Positions 7,169 through 14,050 are shown, numbered from the stretch's first letter. The stretch is DNA of 15,409 nucleotides from STD2-102 sp964414205 (GCA_964414205.1 CAYPVP010000034.1:1-15409); one strand, 5' to 3'. Program-made: numbers and translations. The notes: generated by a model not told the origin, from the sequence alone.

Positions 7169-8326
7169 CAAATTTTGGTTTTCTCGCAACTTTTCAACAT
7201 TTTTCTTCAAACATTCAACAATGTAGTCAACATCTTCTTTTGAATTGTCAAGTCCAAATGAAAATCGAATTGAACTTTTCGCTTCATCTTCTGAAAGACC
7301 TATGGCTTTCAGTGTGTCCGAAACCACAGTTGAACCAGTCGAACATGCAGAGCCACTTGAAGCACAAATTCCATCAATGTCCATCAAGCAAAGCAAAGCC
7401 TCACCATTTACATTTTCAAATCTCAAATTTGCATTGTTTTGCAGTCTTTTTGAAAAAACCGTTGTTCCATTCAAAAACACTCCATCAATGTTTTGAAAAA
7501 CTTTTTTTAGAAAATCATTTCGCAGTCCTTCGACAAACAAACCATTTTCTTTCATGTTTTGGCTTGCCATTTCAATCGCTTTTCCAATGCCAACAACACC
7601 ACAAACATTTGTTGTTCCACCACGTTTTCCACGCTCTTGTTCACCACCTGACAAAAGGCTTTCAATTTTGATTTTGTCTTTGACAAACAAAACGCCAATA
7701 CCCTTTGGAGCATAAAATTTGTGTCCTGAAATTGAAAGCATGTCAACTCCCAAATCTTCAACATCAATTTTGCAAGAGCCACATGCTTGAACAGCATCAG
7801 TGTGAAAAGCAACGCCATGTTGATGAGCGATTTCAGCAAGTTTTTTTACAGGTTGAATTGTTCCAATTTCGTTGTTTGCAAACATGATGGAAACCAAAAT
7901 TGTGTCATCACAAATTGCATTTTCCAAATCGCTTGGCAAAACAAAACCATCTTTGTCCACTGGCAAAAAAGTGACCCTGAAACCAAATTTTTCAAGTTGT
8001 TTGCAACTGTTCAAAACAGCAGGGTGTTCGATTGATGAAGTGATGATATGCTTGCCTTCATTCATATGTGCAAAAGCATAGCCTTTGATTGCCCAATTGT
8101 CGGCTTCTGTTCCACAAGACGTAAAATAAATTTCAGATTCTTTTGCATTCAAAGATTTTGCCACTTGGGTTCGTCCATGCAAAACACCTTTCAAAGCATC
8201 ACGACCAAAAGCATGCAAAGAATTTGGATTTCCTGCATGCTCAATTTCAAATTTTTCAATTTCGCCAACTACATCTTTGTTCAAAAAAGTTGTAGCAGCA
8301 TGGTCAACATAAACTTTTCTTTTCAT
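7133..8326 (-). CDS. Cysteine desulfurase (NifS/IscS family)
   Basis: A 397-aa PLP enzyme that takes sulfur from L-cysteine as a persulfide for Fe-S clusters or tRNA thiolation. The N-terminus YVDHAATT is typical. Other landmarks are TSCGTEADNWAI (about 69-80), SSIEHPAVL with His101 stacking on PLP, HTDAVQ, SGHKFYAPKG with Lys203 as the PLP Schiff-base lysine, RGGTTN, and the SSGSACSTGS loop carrying catalytic Cys328. I chose the ATG at 8326, one base after the proA stop (TAA, A, ATG), which implies coupled translation; a longer frame starting inside proA exists but is unlikely. No IscU scaffold, ThiI or MnmA gene is adjacent, so the sulfur acceptor is unknown. The last ten residues (LMSQSSNTIV) look like a non-conserved tail; their DNA is duplicated downstream. 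Confidence 0.95.
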   Translation of the reverse strand: MKRKVYVDHAATTFLNKDVVGEIEKFEIEHAGNPNSLHAFGRDALKGVLHGRTQVAKSLNAKESEIYFTSCGTEADNWAIKGYAFAHMNEGKHIITSSIEHPAVLNSCKQLEKFGFRVTFLPVDKDGFVLPSDLENAICDDTILVSIMFANNEIGTIQPVKKLAEIAHQHGVAFHTDAVQACGSCKIDVEDLGVDMLSISGHKFYAPKGIGVLFVKDKIKIESLLSGGEQERGKRGGTTNVCGVVGIGKAIEMASQNMKENGLFVEGLRNDFLKKVFQNIDGVFLNGTTVFSKRLQNNANLRFENVNGEALLCLMDIDGICASSGSACSTGSTVVSDTLKAIGLSEDEAKSSIRFSFGLDNSKEDVDYIVECLKKNVEKLRENQNLFLMSQSSNTIV

Positions 8327-8327
8327 T

Positions 8328-9578
8328 TTACTTTCTAATTTGTCCGTCGCCAACAACAATGTATTTGACTGATGTCAATTCTTTGAGAGCGATTGGTCCT
8401 CTTGCATGCAATTTTTGTGTGCTAATTCCCATTTCTGCACCAAGCCCAAATTCAAAGCCATCAGTAAATCTTGTTGAAGCATTGACATAGGTCACAGCAG
8501 CATCAACATTGCAAGTGAAATAGTCAATTGCAATTTGATTTTTTGATATAATTGCTTCACTATGTTTTGTGCTGAATTTGTTGATATGATTCACGGCTTC
8601 TTCAACATTTTCAACAATCGCAACAGACATTTTGAAATCTAAAAATTCTGTGGCAAAGTCATCATCACTGGCAAGTTGAACATCTTGACAAATGTCAACA
8701 ACTTCCTTTGTGCCAACAACTGCAACATTGTTGTCTTTGAGTGCTTTTATGCAAAGAGGCAAAAATGTTTTTGCAATTTTTCTGTCAACAAGCAAGTGTT
8801 CTGCTGCATTGCAGGTGCTTGGTCTTGAAATTTTGGCATTGACTGTAATGTTTGTTGCCATTTCAAAATCTGCACTTTCTTCAACATAAACATGACAATT
8901 TCCACCAGCAGAAGCAATCACAGGCATTGTGGCATTTTGGAGAACAAAATTTTTCAGTCCTTCACCACCACGAGGAATGACAACATCAATGAACTTGTCT
9001 TGTTTGAGCATTTCAGCAGATGCCTCACGACTTTCATCATCAACAAACCCAATCATTTCACTTGGAAAGCCTTCCTTTGCCAAAGCATTGGTCATGGCTT
9101 TGAAAATGGCACGATTTGAATTTATAGCATCTTTTGAGCCACGAAGAACAACACCGTTGCCTGATTTCAAACAAAGGGCTGTTGCGTCAACTGTGACATT
9201 TGGTCTTGCTTCATAGATGATTCCAATGACGCCCAAAGGAGCACGAACTTTTGTCAAATTCAAGCCATTTGGAACTGTCCAAGAATCGACAACTTCTCCA
9301 ACAGGGTCTTGCAATTTTTGAACTTGCAAAACTCCATCAATCATTGTTTGAAGTCTTGATTCATTCAATGTCAAACGGTCAACAAAAGTTTCATTTTTGC
9401 CATTTTGAATTGCTTTTTCAATGTCCAATTTGTTTTCAGCAAAAATTTCGGCTTTGTTGTTTTTGATTGAATTTGCAATGACTTGAAGCAATCTATTTTT
9501 TTCATCTGTTGAAAAACTCATCAATTTGAATGATGCGTTTTTTGTTGATTCACAAATTTTTGCAACATCAATGCTCAT
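8328..9578 (-). CDS. proA: Glutamate-5-semialdehyde dehydrogenase (gamma-glutamyl phosphate reductase)
   Basis: A 416-aa NADPH-dependent enzyme catalysing the second step of proline synthesis from glutamate. It shows the family landmarks: VRAPLGVIGIIYEARPNVT (111-129), LRGSKDAINSN, IPRGGEGL, ASAGGNCHVYV, RPSTCNAAEHLLV with catalytic Cys256, and the PROSITE-like C-terminal stretch VNASTRFTDGFEFGLGAE followed by GISTQKLHARGP. Length is standard. The ATG is preceded by AGGGTGA four bases upstream. The gene lies 15 bases after yebC and one base before the desulfurase. Its usual partner proB (glutamate 5-kinase) is not in the window, so proline synthesis is split across loci or proB lies elsewhere. 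Confidence 0.97.
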   Translation of the reverse strand: MSIDVAKICESTKNASFKLMSFSTDEKNRLLQVIANSIKNNKAEIFAENKLDIEKAIQNGKNETFVDRLTLNESRLQTMIDGVLQVQKLQDPVGEVVDSWTVPNGLNLTKVRAPLGVIGIIYEARPNVTVDATALCLKSGNGVVLRGSKDAINSNRAIFKAMTNALAKEGFPSEMIGFVDDESREASAEMLKQDKFIDVVIPRGGEGLKNFVLQNATMPVIASAGGNCHVYVEESADFEMATNITVNAKISRPSTCNAAEHLLVDRKIAKTFLPLCIKALKDNNVAVVGTKEVVDICQDVQLASDDDFATEFLDFKMSVAIVENVEEAVNHINKFSTKHSEAIISKNQIAIDYFTCNVDAAVTYVNASTRFTDGFEFGLGAEMGISTQKLHARGPIALKELTSVKYIVVGDGQIRK

Positions 9579-9593
9579 ATTTCACCCTAAACT

Positions 9594-10337
9594 CTATTCT
9601 TCGTCTTCTTCAACATCAAGAATTACATTGTGATAGATGTTTTGAACATCATCAAGTTCTTCCAACTTGTCAATCATCTTCAAAATTGTTTCTTGTTGTT
9701 TTTCTTCAAGTTCAACTTCATTGTCAGCAATCATATCAACTTTTGCATCTTCAATTTTGATTCCTGAATTTTCAAGTGCTTCACGGACTTCACCAAACAT
9801 TTGTGGGTCGGTGATGATTTCAAAAACATCATCATCTTCTGCAACAAAATCTTCTGCACCTGCTTCAATGGCTTGCATCATAAGTTCTTCTTCATCAGCA
9901 TTTTCCTTTGAAACAACAATGATACCTTTTTTGTTGAAAAGATAAGAAACACAGCCTGTTGAACCCAATGAACCACCAAATTTGTCAAACAAATGGCGAA
10001 CATCACCAGCAGTTCTGTTTTTGTTGTCTGTTAATGCTTCAACAATGAATGCTGAACCACCAACGCCATATCCTTCATATGTCATTTCTTCATAGTTGAC
10101 ATTTGCACCATCTCCACTTGCTTTTTTGATGCTTCTTGCAATGTTGTCATTTGGCATGTTGTTTGATTTTGCCTTTGCAATGACATCACGAAGTTTGTTG
10201 TTCAAGTTTGGGTCTGCCCCACCTTGTTTGACTGCAACTGCAATTTCTCGACCAATTTTGGTGAAAACATTTGCTCTTGCAGCGTCTGTTTTTCCTTTCT
10301 TTTGAGCAATATTGTGCCACTTGCTATGTCCTGACAT
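9594..10337 (-). CDS. yebC: YebC/PmpR family protein (TACO1-like)
   Basis: A 247-aa cytoplasmic protein with the invariant start MSGHSKWHNIAQKKGKTDAA and the internal YEGYGVGGSAFIVEALTDN, GGSLGSTGCVSYLF and AGAEDF motifs. The family was long called a DNA-binding transcriptional regulator; more recent work on bacterial YebC and mitochondrial TACO1 points to helping ribosomes through difficult peptide sequences such as polyproline. That role fits its position behind ribosomal and rRNA-modification genes. The C-terminus is unusually acidic (ILDVEEDEE). The start has TAGGAGGT four bases upstream. It lies 9 bases after the methyltransferase gene and 15 before proA. Confidence 0.96.
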   Translation of the reverse strand: MSGHSKWHNIAQKKGKTDAARANVFTKIGREIAVAVKQGGADPNLNNKLRDVIAKAKSNNMPNDNIARSIKKASGDGANVNYEEMTYEGYGVGGSAFIVEALTDNKNRTAGDVRHLFDKFGGSLGSTGCVSYLFNKKGIIVVSKENADEEELMMQAIEAGAEDFVAEDDDVFEIITDPQMFGEVREALENSGIKIEDAKVDMIADNEVELEEKQQETILKMIDKLEELDDVQNIYHNVILDVEEDEE

Positions 10338-10346
10338 AAAGACCTC

Positions 10347-11087
10347 CTAATTGATTTTGAACATTGCGATTGAAAGAGCAACTGCAACATTCAAAGATTC
10401 CATATTGTTTTTCATGTCGATTGAAACAACATTTTTTGCAAATTTTTTAAAAGTGTTTCTCACTCCGTGTGCTTCATTGCCACCAAGCAATGTGACATTT
10501 TGTTGTCCCATCAAGCACGAAATGCTTTTACCGTTCATGTCCATTGCAAAACTGTTTGTTTTTTTCAAAATTTCAATCGCTTCATTTTCAGTTATGATGT
10601 GAAGTTTGAGTTTGAAAATCCCACTCATTGAGGCTCTGACAACTTTTGGTGCAAAAGGGTCTGCACATTCCACAAAAAAGACATCCCCAAAACCAGCAGC
10701 AGCAGCCGTTCGCAAAATTGTTCCAACATTTCCAGCATCGGAAACTGCGTCAAGAACTATTGAATTGCCAGTTGGAATTTCAAATCCAAATTCTCTTTTT
10801 TTGACAACTGCCAAAATTCCTTGTGGAGATTTTGTGTCTGAAACAACTTCAATGATTTTTGAAGTCACAGAAAAAACCTTCGCATCAAATTTTGCCAAGA
10901 TGTCACTATAATTTTCAATTTTGTTTTCATCAACCATCAAAAATTCAATTTGCGTGTCAAGAGGCATGTCTTTTACAAGATTTGCACCTTCAACCAAAAA
11001 TAGGCCAAGGTTGTCACGAACTTTTTTGTCAGACAAACTTTTGACCATTTTTACAAATTGATTTGATGTTGAAGAAATTGTTTCCAT
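10347..11087 (-). CDS. SpoU/TrmH-family rRNA 2'-O-methyltransferase (YsgA/RlmP-like)
   Basis: A 246-aa SAM-dependent ribose methyltransferase. The N-terminal substrate-binding domain has SDKKVRDNLGLFLVEG (an L30e-like fold). The C-terminal SPOUT domain has motif 1 LDAVSDAGNVGTILRTA with the conserved Asn-x-Gly-x-x-x-Arg, motif 2 LLGGNEAHGV, and motif 3 IDMKNNMESLNVAVALSIAM. Motif 1 has Ala where Pro is usual (DPGN). The position after infC-rpmI-rplT matches ysgA in Bacillus, whose product has been reported as RlmP modifying G2553 of the 23S A-loop; the same target here is an inference. I chose the ATG at 11087 (METISSTSN); a TTG seven codons upstream is possible. The ribosome binding site is weak. 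It is probably the first gene of a methyltransferase-yebC-proA-desulfurase operon. Confidence 0.9.
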   Translation of the reverse strand: METISSTSNQFVKMVKSLSDKKVRDNLGLFLVEGANLVKDMPLDTQIEFLMVDENKIENYSDILAKFDAKVFSVTSKIIEVVSDTKSPQGILAVVKKREFGFEIPTGNSIVLDAVSDAGNVGTILRTAAAAGFGDVFFVECADPFAPKVVRASMSGIFKLKLHIITENEAIEILKKTNSFAMDMNGKSISCLMGQQNVTLLGGNEAHGVRNTFKKFAKNVVSIDMKNNMESLNVAVALSIAMFKIN

Positions 11088-11098
11088 GATTTTTTCTC

Positions 11099-11147
11099 GC
11101 TGTAACAAACATATTCATTGCTATAACAAAATTTTTCTTGATATAGC
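11099..11147. promoter_or_regulatory. Three-copy GCTRTAWCAA motif in the leader of the methyltransferase operon
   Basis: GCTGTAACAAA (11099-11109) and GCTATAACAAA (11120-11130) are direct repeats exactly 21 bases apart. A third copy, GCTATATCAAG, lies inverted on the minus strand (its complement is at 11137-11147). The second and third form an inverted repeat with 10-base arms and one mismatch. They occupy the 90-base gap between the rplT terminator and the methyltransferase start, where a promoter is expected. I find no convincing -35/-10 pair; TTGCAA, 16 bases, TATATC on the minus strand (around 11142-11170) is the best. Confidence 0.4.
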
Positions 11148-11177
11148 GTCAAAATTGACTTTTGCAAAATAAACAAA

Positions 11178-11207
11178 AAATACTATGGCTTTTATGCCAC
11201 AGTATTT
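11178..11207 (-). terminator. Rho-independent terminator of infC-rpmI-rplT
   Basis: On the minus strand AAATACTGTGGC, six bases, GCCATAGTATTT form a 12-bp stem with a single G-U pair, followed by TTTTTTGTTT-type T-rich sequence. It begins 11 bases past the rplT stop codon and separates this operon from the methyltransferase operon. Confidence 0.9.
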
Positions 11208-11217
11208 CTCAATTTTC

Positions 11218-11574
11218 TTATTTTGCAAGTGCAACTTTTGCTTGTTCGCAAAGTGCTGTGAATGCTTGTGCGTCACTGACTGCAATTTCAGCCAAAACCT
11301 TTCTGTTAAGGTTGATATCAGCCATTTTCAAACCATGCATAAGTTTGCTGTAAGAAAGTTCATTAAGTCTTGCTGCGGCATTGATACGTGCAATCCAGAG
11401 TTGTCTGAAATCACGTTTCTTTTGCTTTCTTCCAACATAGGCATAGTAGCCTGATTTCATAACTTGTTGTTTTGCGATGCGATATAGTGTATGTTTTGAA
11501 CCAAAGTAACCTTTGGCTGCTTTCATTACTTTTCTCTTTTTCTTTTGTGCATTGACTGCTCTTTTAATTCTCAT
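11218..11574 (-). CDS. rplT: 50S ribosomal protein L20
   Basis: A 118-aa basic protein needed early in 50S assembly, and in several bacteria the repressor of its own operon through leader RNA. The sequence is typical throughout: MRIKRAVNAQKKKRKVMKAA, then KGYFGSKHTLYRIAKQQVMK, YYAYVGRKQKKRDFRQLWI, and the C-terminal globular domain with LNRKVLAEIA. GGAGGT stands five bases before the ATG. It lies 13 bases after rpmI and is followed by a strong terminator, so it closes the operon. Confidence 0.98.
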   Translation of the reverse strand: MRIKRAVNAQKKKRKVMKAAKGYFGSKHTLYRIAKQQVMKSGYYAYVGRKQKKRDFRQLWIARINAAARLNELSYSKLMHGLKMADINLNRKVLAEIAVSDAQAFTALCEQAKVALAK

Positions 11575-11587
11575 TGCTTACCTCCAA

Positions 11588-11785
11588 CTATTTATATGGC
11601 AAAAGCTTCTTCATTTCGTTGGTTTTTGTTGAATCGACATAATCCAATTTACGAAGTGTGCGTTTTCTTTTTCTTGTTTTCTTTGTCAACAAGTGGCTTT
11701 TTGATGAATGTCCTCTTTTTACGAGACCATTTGCTGTAACTATGAAGCGTTTTTTTGCTCCACTATGTGTTTTTGCTTTTGGCAT
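11588..11785 (-). CDS. rpmI: 50S ribosomal protein L35
   Basis: A 65-aa very basic protein of the large ribosomal subunit with the standard start MPKAKTHSGAKKRF, the RGHSSKSHLLTKKTRKRKR core and the C-terminal MKKLLPYK. AAGGAGG stands seven bases before the ATG. It lies 14 bases after infC and 13 before rplT, the conserved order in most bacteria. Confidence 0.98.
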   Translation of the reverse strand: MPKAKTHSGAKKRFIVTANGLVKRGHSSKSHLLTKKTRKRKRTLRKLDYVDSTKTNEMKKLLPYK

Positions 11786-11799
11786 AGTAGTGCCTCCTT

Positions 11800-12315
11800 C
11801 TATTTTTTGTTTGTAAGTGGTGCAAGGATTGTAAAAATGTTTCTTCCTTCTTGCACTGGTGCTTTTTCAACTTGCACACTGTCGCCTGCAAGTTCAATAA
11901 AGTTCTTGATGATTTCAACTGCTCTTTCAGGATAAGCCTGTTGACGACCTTTCAAACGAATTGAAGCCTTGACTTTGTTGCCGTCATTTGTAAATTTGAC
12001 TGCTTGTGCTGCCAATCTTTTCAAATCGCCAACGTCAATTGTTGCTGACAACCAAACTTCTTTCAATTCTGCAGATTTTTGATTTTTTTGCTGTTCTTTT
12101 TCACGCTTTTGTTGTTCATAACGAAACTTGCCATAATTCATTATTCTGCACACTGGTGGCACTGCGTTTGGTGAAATTTTCACCAAGTCCATGTCTGCAT
12201 CTTCTGCTTTTTTTCTTGCATCATTCAATGATACGACGCCAAGTTGTTCTCCGTCCTCGCCAATAAGTCTGACTTCTCTGTCACGAATCATATTGTTAAT
12301 TTGAAGTTCTTTGAT
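11800..12315 (-). CDS. infC: Translation initiation factor IF-3 (apparent AUC start)
   Basis: A 171-aa factor that binds the 30S subunit, keeps 50S off and proofreads the start codon. The N-domain is INNMIRDREVRLIG with DGEQLGVVS; the interdomain signature is RIMNYGKFRYEQQKREKE; the C-domain has KEVWLSATIDVGD and IRLKGRQQAYPERAVE. No ATG, GTG or TTG lies at the right place. The only strong ribosome binding site is AGGAGG at 12325-12330, and the first usable codon after it is ATC at 12313-12315, nine bases away, giving the normal IF-3 length. Rare start codons (AUU, AUC, AUA) in infC are known and let IF-3 repress itself. The alternative is an in-frame ATG at 12369 with a poor ribosome binding site, which would add 18 aromatic-rich residues encoded by the leader terminator hairpin. 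Confidence 0.93.
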   Translation of the reverse strand: MKELQINNMIRDREVRLIGEDGEQLGVVSLNDARKKAEDADMDLVKISPNAVPPVCRIMNYGKFRYEQQKREKEQQKNQKSAELKEVWLSATIDVGDLKRLAAQAVKFTNDGNKVKASIRLKGRQQAYPERAVEIIKNFIELAGDSVQVEKAPVQEGRNIFTILAPLTNKK

Positions 12316-12442
12316 AGTTTTGTTCCTCCTACAAAAAAAATCGAACAGCCAAAAGCAATTCGATTCCATAATCTCTTTGTGATTGATTTTGGAAACCAAA
12401 AACGGTATTACGCGTTTGGTGAGAATTGACTTCTGCTTTATG
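12316..12442 (-). promoter_or_regulatory. infC leader RNA with attenuator, probable autoregulatory element
   Basis: About 125 bases separate the expected transcription start (near 12441) from the infC start codon. Reading the minus strand there is first a hairpin ACCAAACG, eight bases, CGTTTTTGGT (12395-12420, two bulged bases), then an intrinsic-terminator hairpin (12333-12365), then AGGAGG. Bacillota infC leaders are known targets of L20 feedback by premature termination. This layout fits, but I cannot match it to the L20 consensus by eye. Confidence 0.55.
12333..12365 (-). terminator. Attenuator-type terminator in the infC leader
   Basis: On the minus strand AATCGAA (12359-12365 complement) and TTCGATT form a 7-bp stem with a 13-base loop that can add two inner G-C pairs, followed directly by eight Ts. 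The terminator ends two bases before the infC Shine-Dalgarno, so read-through must be permitted for the operon to be expressed. Confidence 0.65.
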
Positions 12443-12447
12443 TTGCA

Positions 12448-12476
12448 ATAATATATTATTTCAGAAAAAGTGTCAA
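12448..12476 (-). promoter_or_regulatory. Consensus promoter of infC-rpmI-rplT
   Basis: On the minus strand a perfect TTGACA (12471-12476), an optimal 17-base spacer, and TATTAT (12448-12453). It lies just downstream of cdd and is the strongest promoter-like match in the window, as expected for ribosomal protein genes. Confidence 0.8.
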
Positions 12477-12511
12477 TCAAATTTCACAACTTTTTCAAAT
12501 TCATTTCAATT

Positions 12512-12937
12512 TCATTTCAAATTTGTTTTTGAAAAAAAACTTGGGGTCAAATCAGCAAGCGAAAATTGTCTGATTTCTTTTCCATCTGACAAAACAATTT
12601 GAAATTCGTCAGGGTCAACAAACTCAACCATAACTTGTCTGCACACTCCACATGGTGGGCAAAATTGAAGTTCATCTTTTCCACCCATGATTGCAATGGC
12701 TACAAAATCTTTTTCACCTTCGCTTATTGCTTTTGCAAATGCAACTCTTTCTGCACATAGTGATGGCGAAAAAGCAGAATTTTCAATGTTGCAACCAGAA
12801 AAAATTTTGCCTTCTTTTGTCAAAAGCGATGCACCAACTTTAAAACCAGAATAAGGAGCATAAGAATTTTCTCTGCTCTCAATCGCTTTTTCAATCAAAA
12901 TTTTTTTGTCAAATTTGTCAATCATAATATCAACCAT
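12512..12937 (-). CDS. cdd: Cytidine deaminase
   Basis: A 141-aa zinc enzyme converting cytidine and deoxycytidine to uridine and deoxyuridine in nucleoside salvage; this small form is normally a homotetramer. The motifs are clear: SYAPYSGFKVGASL near the N-terminus, CNIENSAFSPSLCAERVAFAKA with zinc ligand Cys61 and catalytic Glu63, and PPCGVCRQVMVEF with zinc ligands Cys96 and Cys99. The C-terminus is a few residues longer than the shortest homologues. I chose the ATG at 12937; a second ATG four codons in is possible, and neither has a strong ribosome binding site (AAAGA before the first). It lies 13 bases after deoD, so the two form a salvage operon. Confidence 0.96.
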   Translation of the reverse strand: MVDIMIDKFDKKILIEKAIESRENSYAPYSGFKVGASLLTKEGKIFSGCNIENSAFSPSLCAERVAFAKAISEGEKDFVAIAIMGGKDELQFCPPCGVCRQVMVEFVDPDEFQIVLSDGKEIRQFSLADLTPSFFSKTNLK

Positions 12938-12950
12938 TCTTTAATCTTTT

Positions 12951-13649
12951 TTAAACAAGTTCCAAAGCAATTTTCATCATTTGAACAAACCCAATTTGTC
13001 TTTCTTCTGAACTGCAACTCTCACCCGTCAAAAGATTGTCAGAAATTGTGCAAATTGCGACGGCATTTTTCTTTGCAAGAAAAGCATTGGCATACAAAGC
13101 AACGGCTTCCATTTCAACAGCCAACAAATCATCTCTTTCAATCAATTTTTCTTCATTGTAAAATACATCTGATGAAAACAACATTCCTTTTTTTGCATCA
13201 ATGTTGCTTCTTTTTGCAATTTCATAGGCTCTTTTCACCAAAACTTCGCTTGCCGTTGCAACATAATCTTGTGGCAACCCCATATTTTGACAAAAATTTG
13301 AATTTGTTGTTGCACTGTTTCCAATGACTACATCACGAATTTTCAGTTTGTTTGAAATTGCTCCTGCCGAGCCAACACGAATTATGTTGTCAACATCATA
13401 AAAATTGAACAACTCATAACTGTAAATCGCCATTGAAGGCATGCCCATTCCAGAAGCCATCACCGAAACTTTTTTGCCATTAAATTCTCCCGTATAGCCT
13501 TGAATTCCTCTGACATTGTTGACCAAAACTGCATTTTCCAAAAAATTTTCTGCAATGAATTTTGCACGAAGAGGGTCGCCAGGCATCAAAACCGTTTTGG
13601 CAAAATCGCCTTTTCGAGCGCTGTTGTGTGGCGTAGGTGTATTGTTCAT
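12951..13649 (-). CDS. deoD: Purine-nucleoside phosphorylase, DeoD type
   Basis: A 232-aa enzyme that splits purine (deoxy)nucleosides with phosphate into base and ribose-1-phosphate; the DeoD type is hexameric and also takes adenosine. Landmarks are TPHNSARKGDFAKTVLMPGD (4-25) with PLRAK next, ASGMGMPSMAIYSYEL, RVGSAGAI (91-98), the purine/ribose contact VEMEAVALY (178-186), and TISDN with general acid Asp204, plus Arg217 of the same active site; both numbers coincide with the E. coli enzyme. AGGAGG precedes the ATG. It is the first gene of deoD-cdd, and a promoter with a very short leader is visible upstream. Confidence 0.97.
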   Translation of the reverse strand: MNNTPTPHNSARKGDFAKTVLMPGDPLRAKFIAENFLENAVLVNNVRGIQGYTGEFNGKKVSVMASGMGMPSMAIYSYELFNFYDVDNIIRVGSAGAISNKLKIRDVVIGNSATTNSNFCQNMGLPQDYVATASEVLVKRAYEIAKRSNIDAKKGMLFSSDVFYNEEKLIERDDLLAVEMEAVALYANAFLAKKNAVAICTISDNLLTGESCSSEERQIGFVQMMKIALELV

Positions 13650-13666
13650 AATTGCCTCCTGAAAAT

Positions 13667-13695
13667 ATTATGTCACAGATTCCAACAAAATTCAA
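13667..13695 (-). promoter_or_regulatory. Promoter of deoD-cdd
   Basis: On the minus strand TTGAAT (13690-13695), a 17-base spacer and CATAAT (13667-13672) with an extended TGA before it. Transcription would start just before the AGGAGG, giving a leader of roughly a dozen bases with no room for a riboswitch. Confidence 0.6.
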
Positions 13696-13763
13696 CATTC
13701 TTGCCAAAAAGTCAATTTGAAATCTGATTGAAAATTTGACATCAAATTGCAATAGAAAACATT

Positions 13764-13791
13764 TTGAACAAAAATTTGAACCACATATAAA
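13764..13791 (+). promoter_or_regulatory. Possible plus-strand promoter facing the 13-bp repeat array
   Basis: TTGAAC (13764-13769), 16 bases, TATAAA (13786-13791). Transcription would start near 13798 and run through the repeat array to the terminator at 14019-14050. The match is moderate and the sequence AT-rich, so this could be chance. Confidence 0.3.
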
Positions 13792-13832
13792 GCGAGTCAA
13801 CGCCGTAGAAAATCAATGCGTTGCATGTCAAC

Positions 13833-14001
13833 ACGAGTGGTCAACGCGAGTGGTCAACACGAGTGGTCAATACGAGTGGTCAATACGAGTGGTCAACACG
13901 AGTGGTCAATACGAGTGGTCAATACGAGTGGTCAACACGAGTGGTCAATACGAGTGGTCAATACGAGTGGTCAATACGAGTGGTCAATACGAGTGGTCAA
14001 C
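13833..14001. repeat. Tandem array: 13 copies of a 13-bp unit
   Basis: Thirteen head-to-tail copies of ACGAGTGGTCAAY with no insertions or deletions. Only two positions vary: the first base of copy 2 is G, and the last base is C or T. Reading the last base in order gives C C T T C T T C T T T T C, so parts repeat as a 39-bp triplet of units. A partial ACGA follows at 14002, and degenerate pieces (TGTCAAC; GCGAGTCAAC) precede it. The unit is about half G+C, clearly richer than the flanks. Because 13 is not a multiple of three and the plus strand has no stop inside the unit, all three plus frames stay open across it; this is a property of the repeat and not evidence of a gene. Confidence 0.98.
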
Positions 14002-14018
14002 ACGAAAAATTAAAAAAT

Positions 14019-14050
14019 AAAAAGGAATCGTCGCTTGACAATTCCTTTTT
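14019..14050. terminator. Terminator of hup, also usable on the plus strand
   Basis: AAAAAGGAATCGTC (14019-14032), a 4-base loop, GACAATTCCTTTTT (14037-14050). On the minus strand the single imperfect pair is a U-G wobble and a T-rich tail follows, so this is a strong terminator 17 bases past the hup stop. On the plus strand the pair is C-A, and TTTTTATTT follows, so it can also end a transcript coming from the repeat array. Confidence 0.9.

Noticed and set aside
9579..9590. Shared GGGTGAAATATG start context of proA and the 14501-15184 lipoprotein as a special translational signal
   Set aside because: Twelve identical bases at two unrelated starts, six of which are a plain Shine-Dalgarno variant plus ATG; too little to claim a signal.
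12316..12480. IF-3 with a 55-residue N-terminal extension
   Set aside because: The extension spans the promoter, leader and terminator hairpin; the strong AGGAGG lies inside it and points to a start downstream.
13651..13700. Purine riboswitch upstream of deoD
   Set aside because: The promoter sits so close to the ribosome binding site that the leader is only about a dozen bases.
13833..14001. CRISPR array or replication iterons
   Set aside because: The unit is 13 bp with no unique spacers, so it is not CRISPR. No rep gene, DnaA box cluster or AT-rich unwinding region accompanies it, so an origin is unsupported.
13736..14020. Plus-strand open frames of 65-94 codons with repeating WSIRVVNTSGQYE-type peptides
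   Set aside because: All three plus frames are open because the 13-bp unit has no stop; there is no ribosome binding site before any of the ATGs, and the peptide periodicity simply follows 3 x 13 bases.
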